A stretch of 64,000 nt of DNA from Pseudomonadota bacterium (GCA_023404675.1 JAEYAW010000029.1:1-64000), one strand, 5' to 3'. Counted from the stretch's first letter, positions 25,571 to 35,471 are shown. A program made the numbers and translations. The notes: generated from the sequence alone by a model not told the origin.

Positions 25571-26344
25571 ATGACGTCCAATGACATCCCGCCGCTCGCG
25601 CCCGGCGAACTGACGCCAGACCCGCCGCGCGGTCTGATGGGGCGGTTGCGCACCTATTTTCTGACCGGCCTGGTCGTGGCGGGGCCGATCGCGATCACCG
25701 CTTATCTCACATGGTGGTTCGTCACCTGGGTGGACGGTCTGGTGCGGCCGCTGGTCCCGACAGCCTATCGGCCCGAGGCCTTTCTTTCGTACAATATCCC
25801 CGGTTTCGGCCTCGTCGTGGCGGTGATCGGCCTGACGCTGCTCGGCTTCCTGGCCGCGAACCTGATCGGCCGGACGCTGGTGGGCTTTGGCGAATCGATC
25901 CTCGGACGCATGCCGGTGGTTCGCGCCATCTATCGTGGACTGAAGCAGGTGTTCGAGACGCTGTTCTCGGGCAAGGGCTCCAGCTTCCGTAAAGTCGGGC
26001 TCGTCGAGTTTCCCGCGCCGGGCATGTGGTCGATCGTCCTGATCTCGCAGACGCCGGGCGGCAACGTCGCCGCGCGCCTGCCGGACGAAGAGCACATGGC
26101 CGTGTTCCTCCCATGCGCGCCGAACCCGACCACCGGATTTTTCTTCTACGTTCCCAAGAGCCGTGTCGTCGAAGTCGACATGAACGCGGAAGACGCCGCG
26201 ACGCTGATCATGTCGGCTGGCATGGTGCAGCCCGGAGCCAGCGCCGAGGCCAAACGGCTCGCCGCGCTGGCCGACATGGCGAACGCGGCGCGCGCCGCCA
26301 ATGGAGCGCCGGTGCAAACCCCGGCTCCGGCCAAGGTCGACTAG
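25571..26344 (+). CDS. DUF502 inner-membrane protein
   Basis: The 257-residue protein has two N-terminal transmembrane segments (about residues 30-52 and 75-98). A conserved core follows (GRMPVVRAIYRGLKQVFETL, AVFLPCAPNPTTGFFFYVP), the pattern of DUF502 proteins, whose function is unknown. ATG 25571 follows at 81 bases after glmS. It is convergent with recG across a repeat element. Confidence 0.88.
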   Translation: MTSNDIPPLAPGELTPDPPRGLMGRLRTYFLTGLVVAGPIAITAYLTWWFVTWVDGLVRPLVPTAYRPEAFLSYNIPGFGLVVAVIGLTLLGFLAANLIGRTLVGFGESILGRMPVVRAIYRGLKQVFETLFSGKGSSFRKVGLVEFPAPGMWSIVLISQTPGGNVAARLPDEEHMAVFLPCAPNPTTGFFFYVPKSRVVEVDMNAEDAATLIMSAGMVQPGASAEAKRLAALADMANAARAANGAPVQTPAPAKVD

Positions 26345-26446
26345 AGCAGTTCAGCTTTTCGTTGAACCGCTGAATTGCTCCAGTCTTTTGATTTGACGCG
26401 TTGTCTTCACGCGAACCGGTCTCCACTTCGCTCAAAAACGATATAG
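26343..26446. repeat. RIME-like palindromic intergenic repeat
   Basis: Two palindromic parts are visible. The first is a 12-bp imperfect stem, GAGCAGTTCAGC with GCTGAATTGCTC. The second contains the GACGCG...CACGCGAACCGG and CTTCGCTCAAAAACG strings. This combination is familiar as a highly repeated intergenic element of rhizobial genomes (RIME-type mosaic elements). It fills the space between the convergent DUF502 and recG genes, where it may act as a bidirectional terminator or mRNA end. Confidence 0.7.
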
Positions 26447-26459
26447 CAAGCCGGGCGTT

Positions 26460-28559
26460 TCAGCCCGCGCCGAGCAGCGGCAGCGCCTCGTCCCGCTCGA
26501 ACAGGTAGAGCAGGCAGCGCAGGGCTTCGCCTTCGGTCCCGTCCAGCTTGGGATTGTCCTTTACGATCCGGATCGCCGCATCGCGCGCCCGTTTGATGAG
26601 CGCGCCATGGGCTTCGGGGCGGGCCAGCCGGTAGCCGGGAAGCCCGCTCTGGCGGGTGCCGAGCACGTCGCCTTCGCCGCGCAGCCGCAGGTCTTCCTCG
26701 GCGATCTGGAATCCGTCCGTGGTCTCGCGGATGATGCGCAGCCGCGCCTCCGACATCGCATTCAGCGGCTCGTGGTAGAGCAGGAGGCACGTCGAGGCCT
26801 CAGCTCCCCGACCGATACGTCCCCGCAACTGATGCAGCTGCGCGAGTCCGAAGCGCTCGGCGTTCTCGATCACCATCACGCTCGCGGCCGGGACATCGAC
26901 GCCGACCTCCACCACCGTGGTGGCGACCAGCAGGCGCAGGTCGTGCGCCGCAAAGCGCGCCATCACGCGATCCTTGTCGGGGCCGCGCATCTTGCCGTGA
27001 ACGAGGCCGACGCGCTCGCCGAAGCGTTGTTGCAGCACCTCGAAACGGCGCGTGGCATCGGTGAGGTTCACCGTCTCGGATTCCTCCACCAGCGGGCAGA
27101 TCCAGTAGACCAGACGGCCCGCGTCGATGGCGCGGCCGACGGCGTCGATCACCTCTTGCAGGCGCGTATCCGGCAGCGCGCGGGTGTCGATGGGCTGGCG
27201 GCCGGCGGGCTTGTCCTTCAGTTCGGAGACGTCCATGTCGCCGAAATAGGTCAGGACCAGCGTGCGCGGGATCGGCGTGGCGCTCAGCACCAGCACATCC
27301 ACCGCCGGTCCCTTGGAGGTGAGCGCGAGGCGCTCGCGCACGCCGAAGCGATGCTGCTCGTCGACGATCGCCAGCGCCAGCGCCTTGAAGTCAACATCGT
27401 CCTGAATCAGCGCATGGGTGCCGACCAGAAGATTGATCCCGCCATCGGCAAGAGCCGTGAGAATCTCGCGCCGTTCGCGTCCCTTCTCGCGGCCGGTGAG
27501 GATCGCCACGCGCAGGCCCGCCTGCTCCGCCAGCGGGGCGATGGTCTTCAGATGCTGGCGCGCGAGGATCTCGGTCGGCGCCATCAGCGCGGACTGGCGT
27601 CCGGTCTCGGCGACCGCCGCCGCCGCTAGCAGCGCCACAACGGTCTTGCCGGAGCCGACGTCGCCCTGCAGAAGCCGCAGCATCCGCAGCGGCTGCCGCA
27701 GGTCTTCGGCGATCGCGGCCAGCGCCTGCTGCTGCGAGCCGGTGAGGGCGTAGGGCAGCGCATCGATGATGGCCCGGCGCAGATGGCCGTCGCCCGCGTG
27801 GCGCTCGCCGGCGGGGCGGCGAAGCTGCGTGCGCACCAGCGCCAGCGCCAGTTGCCCCGCCAACAGTTCGTCATAGGCGAGGCGCGACCAGAACCGCAGC
27901 TCGGGCAGCGCGTCGGTGATCTCGCGCGGCTCGTGCACATGGCGCAGCGCCTCGCTGAACGGCGGGAATGTCAGCTCGGACAGCGTCGCGGCGTCGATCC
28001 ATTCCGGCAGGGCCGGAATTTTGCCGATGGCCAGCGCGATCGCGCGGCGGATCGCGCCGAGCGCGAGACCTTCGGTGAGGGGATACACCGGATCGATGCC
28101 CGAGAGCCTGGCGAAGGCTTCCGCGTCCAGCACCCTGTCGGGATGCACGATCTGCAGGGTGCCGTCGTACATCTGCGCCGTGCCGGACACGAAACGCCGC
28201 TCGCCGACCGGCAGCAGCTTTTCCACATAGCCCGGCTTGGCGCGGAAATAGGTGAGGAGCACCTCGCCCGTATCGTCGCTGGCATGGACGATGTGGGGCG
28301 CCCGCGCCCGGCCGGGCGGCGGCGGGCGATGCCGGTCCACCGTCACCTCCAGCGTCACGACGCCTCCCGGCTCGGCGTTGCGGATCTTGGGACGGTTCCG
28401 CCGGTCGATCACGCTGGAAGGCAGGTGGAACAGGAGGTCGACGAGGCGCGGCGTGGCATCGCGGTCCAGCAGATAGCGGAACAGTTTTTCCTGTTTGGGA
28501 CCGACACCGGGAAGGGTCGTCACCTCGGCGAACAGCGGGTTGAGGATCGGGGGGCGCAT
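26460..28559 (-). CDS. recG: ATP-dependent DNA helicase RecG
   Basis: RecG unwinds branched DNA and reverses stalled replication forks. The N-terminal wedge/OB domain is followed by the helicase core: Walker A GDVGSGKT, DEQH box (VDEQHRFG), SATPIPRTL and the QLRGRIGRG motif VI. ATG 28559 (MRPPILNPLF) gives 699 residues, the normal size. A frame extension to 28595 lacks family similarity. It is convergent with DUF502 and divergent from sdhE. Confidence 0.95.
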   Translation of the reverse strand: MRPPILNPLFAEVTTLPGVGPKQEKLFRYLLDRDATPRLVDLLFHLPSSVIDRRNRPKIRNAEPGGVVTLEVTVDRHRPPPPGRARAPHIVHASDDTGEVLLTYFRAKPGYVEKLLPVGERRFVSGTAQMYDGTLQIVHPDRVLDAEAFARLSGIDPVYPLTEGLALGAIRRAIALAIGKIPALPEWIDAATLSELTFPPFSEALRHVHEPREITDALPELRFWSRLAYDELLAGQLALALVRTQLRRPAGERHAGDGHLRRAIIDALPYALTGSQQQALAAIAEDLRQPLRMLRLLQGDVGSGKTVVALLAAAAVAETGRQSALMAPTEILARQHLKTIAPLAEQAGLRVAILTGREKGRERREILTALADGGINLLVGTHALIQDDVDFKALALAIVDEQHRFGVRERLALTSKGPAVDVLVLSATPIPRTLVLTYFGDMDVSELKDKPAGRQPIDTRALPDTRLQEVIDAVGRAIDAGRLVYWICPLVEESETVNLTDATRRFEVLQQRFGERVGLVHGKMRGPDKDRVMARFAAHDLRLLVATTVVEVGVDVPAASVMVIENAERFGLAQLHQLRGRIGRGAEASTCLLLYHEPLNAMSEARLRIIRETTDGFQIAEEDLRLRGEGDVLGTRQSGLPGYRLARPEAHGALIKRARDAAIRIVKDNPKLDGTEGEALRCLLYLFERDEALPLLGAG

Positions 28560-28674
28560 GCCGTAACGCTTGGCGGGAAATCGGCAGGATTGCAATGCGT
28601 CCGCCGGTGCTGACAGCGCCGTCGTTCCCGCCTATATACGACCCGCCCGGCACGTCCGGGCTTTTGGCGTTTGA

Positions 28675-28980
28675 ATGAAAGACCGGATCATGACGGGGAC
28701 GACACGATCGAGCGATGGCCTCGACCCGCAGCGCAAGAAGCTGCTGTATCGCTGCTGGCACAGGGGCACGCGCGAGATGGACCTGATCCTCGGCGGCTTC
28801 GCCGACGCTCATATCGGCGATCTGAGCGAGGGCGAACTCGTCCAGCTCGATCTGCTTCTGGATGCGGCGGACGCCGATCTCTACAGCGCCATCGCGGCGG
28901 ATGCGCCCGCGCCGGTGCCGAACGCGAACGCGCTGTTCATCCGGATCAAGACGTTCCAGTCCGAGCGCGACAGCCTATGA
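28675..28980 (+). CDS. sdhE: Succinate dehydrogenase assembly factor (FAD flavinylation)
   Basis: SdhE helps attach FAD covalently to the succinate dehydrogenase flavoprotein. The 101-residue product carries the family signature RCWHRGTREMDLILGGFAD (the RGxxE motif). ATG 28690 is an alternative start. Its stop overlaps the mfd start (ATGA), an arrangement common in Rhizobiales. Confidence 0.92.
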   Translation: MKDRIMTGTTRSSDGLDPQRKKLLYRCWHRGTREMDLILGGFADAHIGDLSEGELVQLDLLLDAADADLYSAIAADAPAPVPNANALFIRIKTFQSERDSL

Positions 28981-31900
28981 AGACCCCGGTTCGTTCGCCA
29001 GCGGAGCAGCTCGCGCCGGGCCGTCCGCTTGTTCTCGCCAACGTCGCCGACGGCGCCGAAGGTCTCGTGCTGTCCGATCTGGCCCGCGCCGTCGCCGCGC
29101 GGCCGAAGCCGCCTGCCGTCAGTCTGGCGGTGATCTGCCGCGACGGGCCGCGCATGGCGCAGCTCGCCCGGGCGCTGACGTTCTTCGCGCCCGATCTCGA
29201 TGTGATGCAGTTCCCGGCGTGGGACTGCCAGCCCTATGATCGCGTCTCGCCCCATGCCGGCGTGCAGGCGCAGCGCCTGACGGCGCTGGCCCGGCTGTCG
29301 CGCCTGACGTCGGGCAGCGACAAGCCCATCATCGTGCTGACCACGGTCAACGCCGCCGTGCAGCGCGTGCCGTCGCGCGAGACGGTCGCCACGCAGGCGC
29401 TGTCGGTTGCGCGCGGCCATTCGGTGCCGATGGATTCCATCGTCGCCTGGCTTGAGCACAACGGCTACAACCGCGCCTCGACCGTGCGCGAGTCCGGCGA
29501 ATATGCCGTGCGTGGCGGCATTCTCGATCTGTTTCCGGCGGGCCTTGAGCAGCCGGTCCGCTTCGATTTCTTCGGCGACACGCTTGAGACCATCCGCAGC
29601 TTCGACGCCGAGACGCAGCGCACGCTGTTCGACATGCGCTCGCTCGATCTGGTGCCGGTCTCGGAGTTTCAGCTCGTCACCGAGACCATCAAGCGATTCC
29701 GCATGGGTTATGTCGCAGCCTTCGGCGCGCCCGACCGCGACGACCCGCTCTACGAGGCGGTGAGCGAGGGCCGCAAGCATCCGGGCATGGAGCACTGGCT
29801 GCCGCTGTTTCACGAGCGGATGGATACGCTGTTCGACTATCTCGACCGCACGCCGGTCGCGCTCGAATCCCAGACCGACGACGCCGCGCGCGAGCGGCTG
29901 ACGCAGATCGGTGACTATTACGATGCGCGCCGCGAGGCGATGGAGCATCCCGGTGGCGGCGTGATCTACAAGCCCCTGCCGCCGGACAGGCTGTATCTCA
30001 CCGAGGCCGAATGGACCGCGCGCCTCAACGAGAGCGCGCTCGCCCGGCTGACGCCGTTCGCCGTGCCGGACGAGGGCGGCAGCGTCATCGATATCGGCGC
30101 GCGGCAGGGCCGCAACTTCGCGCCGGAGCGCACGGATTCGGCAGCGAACGTGTTCGCGGTCGCGGTCGCGCATATTCAGGCGCTGCAATCCGCCCGCAAG
30201 AAGGTCGTGCTCGCGCTGTGGAGCGAAGGCTCGCGCGACCGCATGACCAGCGTGCTGAAAGAGCACAAGCTGCACAATCTCACCAACGTCTCGTCCTGGC
30301 GGATGGTGCAGGCGACGCCGCGCAACGAGACCATGCTCGCCGTGCTCGGACTGGAGTCCGGGTTCGAGACGGATGCGGTCGCCCTCATCACCGAGGAGGA
30401 TATTCTCGGCGACCGGCTGGTGCGGCCGCGCAAGGCGACGCGCAAGGTCGACAACTTCATCTCCGAAGTGACCAGCCTTGCGACCGGCGATCTCGTCGTC
30501 CATGTCGAGCACGGCATCGGCCGTTTCGTCGGCTTGCAGACGCTGGAGGTGTCCGGCGCGCCGCACGACTGCCTTGAGCTGCATTACGCCAACGACACCA
30601 AGCTGTTTCTCCCCGTGGAGAACATCGAGCTGCTGTCGCGCTACGGCTCCGATCACGCCAATGTCGAGCTGGACCGGCTCGGCGGCACCGGCTGGCAGAC
30701 CCGCAAGGCCAAGCTCAAGAAGCGCATCCGCGAGATCGCCGGCGAACTGATCAAGGTCGCGGCGCAGCGCCATCTGCGCGAGGCGCCGAAGATCGTACTT
30801 CAGCAGCGCGCCTATGACGAGTTCTGCGCGCGTTTCCCCTACGACGAGACCGAGGATCAGGAGAGCGCCATCGAGGCGACCCTGCACGATCTCGAAAGCG
30901 GCCGGCCGATGGATCGGCTCATCTGCGGCGACGTCGGTTTCGGCAAGACCGAGGTGGCGCTGCGCGCCGCCTTCGATGTTGCAATGGACGGACGGCAGGT
31001 GGCCGTGGTGGTGCCCACCACGCTGCTGGCGCGCCAGCACGCCAAGAACTTTACCGAGCGCTTTCGCGGCTTTCCGGTGAATGTCGCGCAGGCCTCGCGC
31101 CTGGTCACGGGAAAGGAGCTGGCTGCGACCAAGAAGGGCATTGCGGACGGCTCCATCGACATCGCCGTCGGCACCCATGCGCTGCTCGGCAAGTCGATCA
31201 GCTTCAAGAATCTCGGCCTGCTGATCATCGACGAGGAGCAGCATTTCGGCGTGTCGCACAAGGAGCGGCTGAAGCAGCTGCGCTCGGATGTGCATGTGCT
31301 GACGCTGAGCGCGACGCCGATCCCGCGCACGCTGCAACTGGCCTTCACCGGCGTGCGCGATCTGTCGATCATCGCCTCGCCCCCCGTGGACCGGCTCGCG
31401 GTGCGCACCTTCGTCGCGCCGTTCGATCCCCTGATGGTGCGCGAGGCGCTGCTGCGCGAGCGTTATCGCGGCGGGCAGGCATTCTATGTGGTGCCGCGCA
31501 TCGACGATCTGGCGGAGGTGAAGGAGTTTCTCGACCAGCACGTGCCCGAGATGAAAGTCGCGGTCGCGCACGGCCAGATGCCGGCGACCACCATCGAGGA
31601 CATCATGTCGGCATTCTACGACGGCAAGTATGATGTGCTGCTGTCCACCACCATCGTCGAATCCGGACTCGATATTCCTTCGGCCAATACGCTGATCGTG
31701 CACCGCGCCGACATGTTCGGCCTTGCGCAGCTCTATCAGCTGCGCGGCCGCGTCGGCCGCTCGAAGCTGCGCGCCTATGCGCTGTTCACGCTGCCGGCGC
31801 AGCGGCAGGTGACGCCGCAGGCGGAGCGCCGCCTGAAGGTTCTGCAGTCGCTGGAAAACCTCGGCGCGGGCTTCCAGCTCGCCTCGCACGATCTCGATAT

Positions 31901-32498
31901 TCGCGGCGCGGGCAATCTGCTCGGCGAGGAACAGTCCGGCCACATCAAGGAAGTCGGATTCGAGCTGTACCAGTCGATGCTGGAGGAAGCGATCACCAAC
32001 CTCAAGGCGGGCATTTCGGAGCCCGCCGAGGATCGCTGGTCGCCGCAGATCACGCTCGGCATGCCGGTGCTCATTCCGGAGGAGTATGTCGCCGATCTGT
32101 CGGTGCGGCTGTCGCTGTATCGCAGGCTCGCCGATCTCGACACCGACGAGGAGATCGACAATTTCGGTGCGGAGCTGCGTGATCGCTTCGGTCCGCTGCC
32201 GGATGAAGTGCGGCATCTGTTCAAAGTGGCCGCCATCAAGGGCTATTGCCGCCGGGCCAATGTCGAGAAGATCGATGCCGGGCCGAAGGGCGCGGTTCTC
32301 ACCTTCCGCGACAACAGCTTTGCCTATCCGGACCGGCTGGTGGCGTTCATCCGCAGGTTCGGCGCGGCCGCCAAGGTTCGCCCGGACATGAAGGTCGTGT
32401 TCATCCAGACCTGGAAGACGCCGCAGGAGCGGCTGGAAGGCGCGGCCGATATCCTGAAACAGCTTGCGGAACTGGCGGAAGGCCGCAAGGCGGCGTGA
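28977..32498 (+). CDS. mfd: Transcription-repair coupling factor
   Basis: Mfd releases RNA polymerase stalled at lesions and recruits UvrA. Starting at the ATGA overlap (28977) the protein has 1173 residues. It contains an N-terminal UvrB-like region, the RNA-polymerase-interaction domain (GDLVVHVEHGIGRFVG), Walker A GDVGFGKTE, DEEQ box (IIDEEQHFG), SATPIPRTLQ, QLRGRVGRS and a C-terminal domain. All are standard and intact. Confidence 0.96.
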   Translation: MKTPVRSPAEQLAPGRPLVLANVADGAEGLVLSDLARAVAARPKPPAVSLAVICRDGPRMAQLARALTFFAPDLDVMQFPAWDCQPYDRVSPHAGVQAQRLTALARLSRLTSGSDKPIIVLTTVNAAVQRVPSRETVATQALSVARGHSVPMDSIVAWLEHNGYNRASTVRESGEYAVRGGILDLFPAGLEQPVRFDFFGDTLETIRSFDAETQRTLFDMRSLDLVPVSEFQLVTETIKRFRMGYVAAFGAPDRDDPLYEAVSEGRKHPGMEHWLPLFHERMDTLFDYLDRTPVALESQTDDAARERLTQIGDYYDARREAMEHPGGGVIYKPLPPDRLYLTEAEWTARLNESALARLTPFAVPDEGGSVIDIGARQGRNFAPERTDSAANVFAVAVAHIQALQSARKKVVLALWSEGSRDRMTSVLKEHKLHNLTNVSSWRMVQATPRNETMLAVLGLESGFETDAVALITEEDILGDRLVRPRKATRKVDNFISEVTSLATGDLVVHVEHGIGRFVGLQTLEVSGAPHDCLELHYANDTKLFLPVENIELLSRYGSDHANVELDRLGGTGWQTRKAKLKKRIREIAGELIKVAAQRHLREAPKIVLQQRAYDEFCARFPYDETEDQESAIEATLHDLESGRPMDRLICGDVGFGKTEVALRAAFDVAMDGRQVAVVVPTTLLARQHAKNFTERFRGFPVNVAQASRLVTGKELAATKKGIADGSIDIAVGTHALLGKSISFKNLGLLIIDEEQHFGVSHKERLKQLRSDVHVLTLSATPIPRTLQLAFTGVRDLSIIASPPVDRLAVRTFVAPFDPLMVREALLRERYRGGQAFYVVPRIDDLAEVKEFLDQHVPEMKVAVAHGQMPATTIEDIMSAFYDGKYDVLLSTTIVESGLDIPSANTLIVHRADMFGLAQLYQLRGRVGRSKLRAYALFTLPAQRQVTPQAERRLKVLQSLENLGAGFQLASHDLDIRGAGNLLGEEQSGHIKEVGFELYQSMLEEAITNLKAGISEPAEDRWSPQITLGMPVLIPEEYVADLSVRLSLYRRLADLDTDEEIDNFGAELRDRFGPLPDEVRHLFKVAAIKGYCRRANVEKIDAGPKGAVLTFRDNSFAYPDRLVAFIRRFGAAAKVRPDMKVVFIQTWKTPQERLEGAADILKQLAELAEGRKAA

Positions 32499-32501
32499 CG
32501 C

Positions 32502-33752
32502 TCACGATCCGGATGCGGCGTGCGACATCGCCGGGTCGAGCCGGGACAGCAGGCTGTGGGGCGTGTCGCCCGATTGCAGCGTCGTGTGGGTCATCGTCAG
32601 GTCGAGCCGGGCCCGGCCATCCGGTCCGTGCATGCTGTAGCGTAGAACGGATGCGAGCCGCTTGCTGATCGCCTGGACCGCGCGGCTGTCGGCGCCGGGA
32701 AATATCAGGATGACCGAGCCGTCCGCGCGCAGCGTTGCAAAATCCACGCGCCGCATCAGCCGGCTGATGATGCGCGCTGAATCGTAGCGCTCGCGGGGGC
32801 GGGCCGCATCCAGCCGGAAGCAGGCCGCCGAAAGGCTTGCGCCGGAGTTGAGCGCCTCCTTGATCGCGAGCGCAAGATCGCGGTCGAAGGTGCTCTCGGT
32901 CAGCAGGCCGGTGCGCGGATCGGTGATGCCGCCAGCCTCAAGGGATTTCTGCGCGCGCTGGAGCCGGCTGGCGAAGGCCTGCTGGCGGATCAGCGGCATG
33001 GCGAGGCGCGCGATCCGTACGGCGTCGGCGTCGGAAGCTTCGAGGTTCGGCAATTCGTAAGTGGACAGGTTCAGGTCGGCAGCCGGAGAGGCGAGAACCA
33101 CGGGCAGGCTGCGGAAACGGGAGTCTTCCGCAAGCACTGTGAGGAATGCATCCACGACGCGCGGCGTAAATCCGTCGCCGATGACGATGCCGTCGATGTC
33201 GCGCGTGTTCAGATGCTTGGCCGCGGCCTCGATGCTCAGCGCGCCGACGACGCCCATGCGCTCGCCGAACGCGACCGACAGCGCAGGGTGCGTGCCGCCA
33301 CGTCCGATCAGGAGGATGCTGGCGTCCTCGATGGGATCGGCCCCGGCGAGAAGGCCGCGATCTCCGCCGCCCGTCTCGGCACGCCGCAGCACGGCGGCGT
33401 GCAGGGCGCGTACGCGCCACGCCCCCGACAGCCGCGCGCCGAGGCGGGGGAGGCCGTGATCGAGGGACAACGGCAGGGCGTTCGCTGGCACGGGCTGCGG
33501 TGTGTCGACAACGATCAGCGGTGTGTAGGGAGCCAGCGCGCTGACAGTGGCGGCAACGCGCTCCAGCGTCTGGGCCGTTGTCGTTAGCGCGGGGACGGCA
33601 ATGACGGCCGCCGGCTGCAGGCCGGAGATGGCGGATAAGGCTTCCGTCCAGCCGACGTTCACGATGGGAAAGAGATGCGCCCGCTCCAGTGCCTCGATCA
33701 GAGCCGGCTGCGGCTCGGAGCAGATGAGCAGGATCGGACCTTGCTGTGTCAT
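32502..33752 (-). CDS. Degenerate GGDEF-domain protein
   Basis: From ATG 33752 (MTQQGPILLICSE) the product has 416 residues. The N-terminal about 250 residues resemble receiver-like alpha/beta folds without a clear phospho-acceptor pattern. The C-terminal third starts with DPRTGLLTESTFDRDL, the classic entry to a GGDEF domain. At the active-site position, however, it reads RADGSVILIFPGAD instead of GG(D/E)EF, so diguanylate cyclase activity is unlikely. It may bind a nucleotide or act as a scaffold. Its stop lies 3 bases from the mfd stop. Confidence 0.7.
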   Translation of the reverse strand: MTQQGPILLICSEPQPALIEALERAHLFPIVNVGWTEALSAISGLQPAAVIAVPALTTTAQTLERVAATVSALAPYTPLIVVDTPQPVPANALPLSLDHGLPRLGARLSGAWRVRALHAAVLRRAETGGGDRGLLAGADPIEDASILLIGRGGTHPALSVAFGERMGVVGALSIEAAAKHLNTRDIDGIVIGDGFTPRVVDAFLTVLAEDSRFRSLPVVLASPAADLNLSTYELPNLEASDADAVRIARLAMPLIRQQAFASRLQRAQKSLEAGGITDPRTGLLTESTFDRDLALAIKEALNSGASLSAACFRLDAARPRERYDSARIISRLMRRVDFATLRADGSVILIFPGADSRAVQAISKRLASVLRYSMHGPDGRARLDLTMTHTTLQSGDTPHSLLSRLDPAMSHAASGS

Positions 33753-33946
33753 GATGCAACAACCGAACTCGAGCAAAATGCCGAAACGTGAAATTCCGTT
33801 CCCACTCGCATCATCATCCGCCGAACGCAACTCAAATCCGGCAATGATGAAGAACCACCCTCCGGACGGGACGACATTGTCTAGCGAACGCGCCGCTAAA
33901 AGATCGTCAATGGACGTGAAAGATTTTGGGGCGTGGGAGATTTGCG

Positions 33947-35425
33947 TCAGTTACCGCTGGTGCGGTCCCGAAAGGCCTCGACCATCAGGGGATTGAGACC
34001 AAGATCGAGAAATGCGGACCGCGCGCGGTCGTTCTCCGTGGCGCGGCCCGCGAGCCGATGGCCATTCATCCGGTCGGGCAGGGCCGTCAGCATCGCGCCC
34101 TGGGACAGACGTCTGGCCCAGTCCTGCAGATCGTCCGAGCGGAAGCGGTATCCGCCGACGGACACGAGACCGTTGGGCGGCGCGGTGATGAACAGGCCAT
34201 TGTCCACCCGCGCGCGCCGCACGGCGTAGCCGGTATCGACGTCCTCCGGCGGCGGCGCATCCTCGGCGCGGAAGAGCGGCGTATAAGCCGCCAGCGGAAC
34301 CATGGGGCCGCGCAGCGCCAGCGTGCCTTGCGGGGTCACGGCTATCTCGCCGGCCGGATGTCCGGTTCGGCCGGCGGCTCCGTAGGGGCCTTCGAAGAGG
34401 CCGTTGACGGCGCCATCCGATCGCCGGGGAACGCCGACGAGCCCGGCCTCGCCAAACAGGTAGACGTCGCTGAACGCCGCATGGGTCGAGGGCCAGCGCG
34501 GGCTCGACAAAACCTGCTCCGGCGCGCGCCACAGACCAACGACGCGGCGCAGGATCGGCAACCCGTCGAACAGCGCGGTCTCCGCGATCCTGAACGCCAG
34601 CGGCGCGGGAATGACGAGCCCCTCGCAGGCCTCCTCCGCCAGTTGCCGGGCCAGGACGTCTTCGTCGAACGGATGATGGAGAACCAGCGTCCCGCCGCCC
34701 AGCAGCCACAGCACGAAGGATGACGCCAGCGGCCCGAACGCCAGCGGCAGCGTGGCCGAGGCGAGCGTCGCGCCGGTCGGCAGATCGCTGGCGCGCTGGA
34801 CGGCCAGTCCGCCGGCGATCAACTGGATGTGGCTGCGCGGGATGGCGCGGGGTCCATCCATCGTCACGTCGAAGGTGACGACCGCGGCACGGTTCGGGTC
34901 GGCAGAGGCCGGCACGTTGTCGGCCGGGCCCTCCATGATCTCCGTCAGCGGAACGACGCCGTCCGGCATGGCGTGGCCGAAGCCGCCGACATATCGGACG
35001 GAAAACGTCTCCGCTGCCGCCTGCAAAGCCAGTTCGGCGTGGTTCACGCCGTCGATCTGGCGTGCCGTGATGATGGCGCGCGCGCCGATGCGATGAAGCG
35101 CGCTGGCGAGGTCGGCCTGACGCCAGAGCAGGGGAAGCAGCGCAACGGTGATGCCCGCGCGGCTCGCGGCGAGCAGGGTCAGAATCAAATCGACGGTATT
35201 GGGCAGTTGCACCGCGACGATGGATCCGGGAGCCAGCCCTGCCTCCGCAAAGTGAACACCGAGTGCGGAGACAGCCTGATCGGCCTCGCTGTAGGTCAGG
35301 CGCAGCGGCGCGGTGCCCGTGATTCGGTGTTTGTCGGGCGCGTCGCAGAGCGCCAGCGCCTGCGGCTGGCGCAGCACCGAGCGGGCGAACAACTCGTCGA
35401 GTGTCGGCGGGGACGGGGTTTGCAT
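33947..35425 (-). CDS. AMP-binding (ANL) domain protein with degenerate core motifs
   Basis: The 492-residue protein aligns with acyl-CoA synthetases: an N-terminal ATP-grasping lobe (LTYSEADQAVSALGVHFAEA), AIPRSHIQL after the P-loop position, and a late GLVSVGGYRFRSDDLQ block. The core motifs are altered. The P-loop expected as SGTTGxPK reads DVTMDGPRA, the YGxTE motif reads FGEAG, and the C-terminal catalytic lysine block is missing. It probably cannot adenylate a substrate in the standard way. It lies 46 bases downstream of a peptide-binding protein gene. Confidence 0.7.
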   Translation of the reverse strand: MQTPSPPTLDELFARSVLRQPQALALCDAPDKHRITGTAPLRLTYSEADQAVSALGVHFAEAGLAPGSIVAVQLPNTVDLILTLLAASRAGITVALLPLLWRQADLASALHRIGARAIITARQIDGVNHAELALQAAAETFSVRYVGGFGHAMPDGVVPLTEIMEGPADNVPASADPNRAAVVTFDVTMDGPRAIPRSHIQLIAGGLAVQRASDLPTGATLASATLPLAFGPLASSFVLWLLGGGTLVLHHPFDEDVLARQLAEEACEGLVIPAPLAFRIAETALFDGLPILRRVVGLWRAPEQVLSSPRWPSTHAAFSDVYLFGEAGLVGVPRRSDGAVNGLFEGPYGAAGRTGHPAGEIAVTPQGTLALRGPMVPLAAYTPLFRAEDAPPPEDVDTGYAVRRARVDNGLFITAPPNGLVSVGGYRFRSDDLQDWARRLSQGAMLTALPDRMNGHRLAGRATENDRARSAFLDLGLNPLMVEAFRDRTSGN

Positions 35426-35471
35426 CGCGCAGCGGTCCTGTCGGCAGTGGTCCTGTCCGAATGAAGCTCCG

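Noticed and set aside
28881..32216. An 1111-residue open frame antisense to mfd
   Set aside because: It runs opposite to an intact, fully recognisable mfd and consists of Arg/Ala/Gly/His-rich sequence without domains; long antisense frames are common in high-GC DNA.
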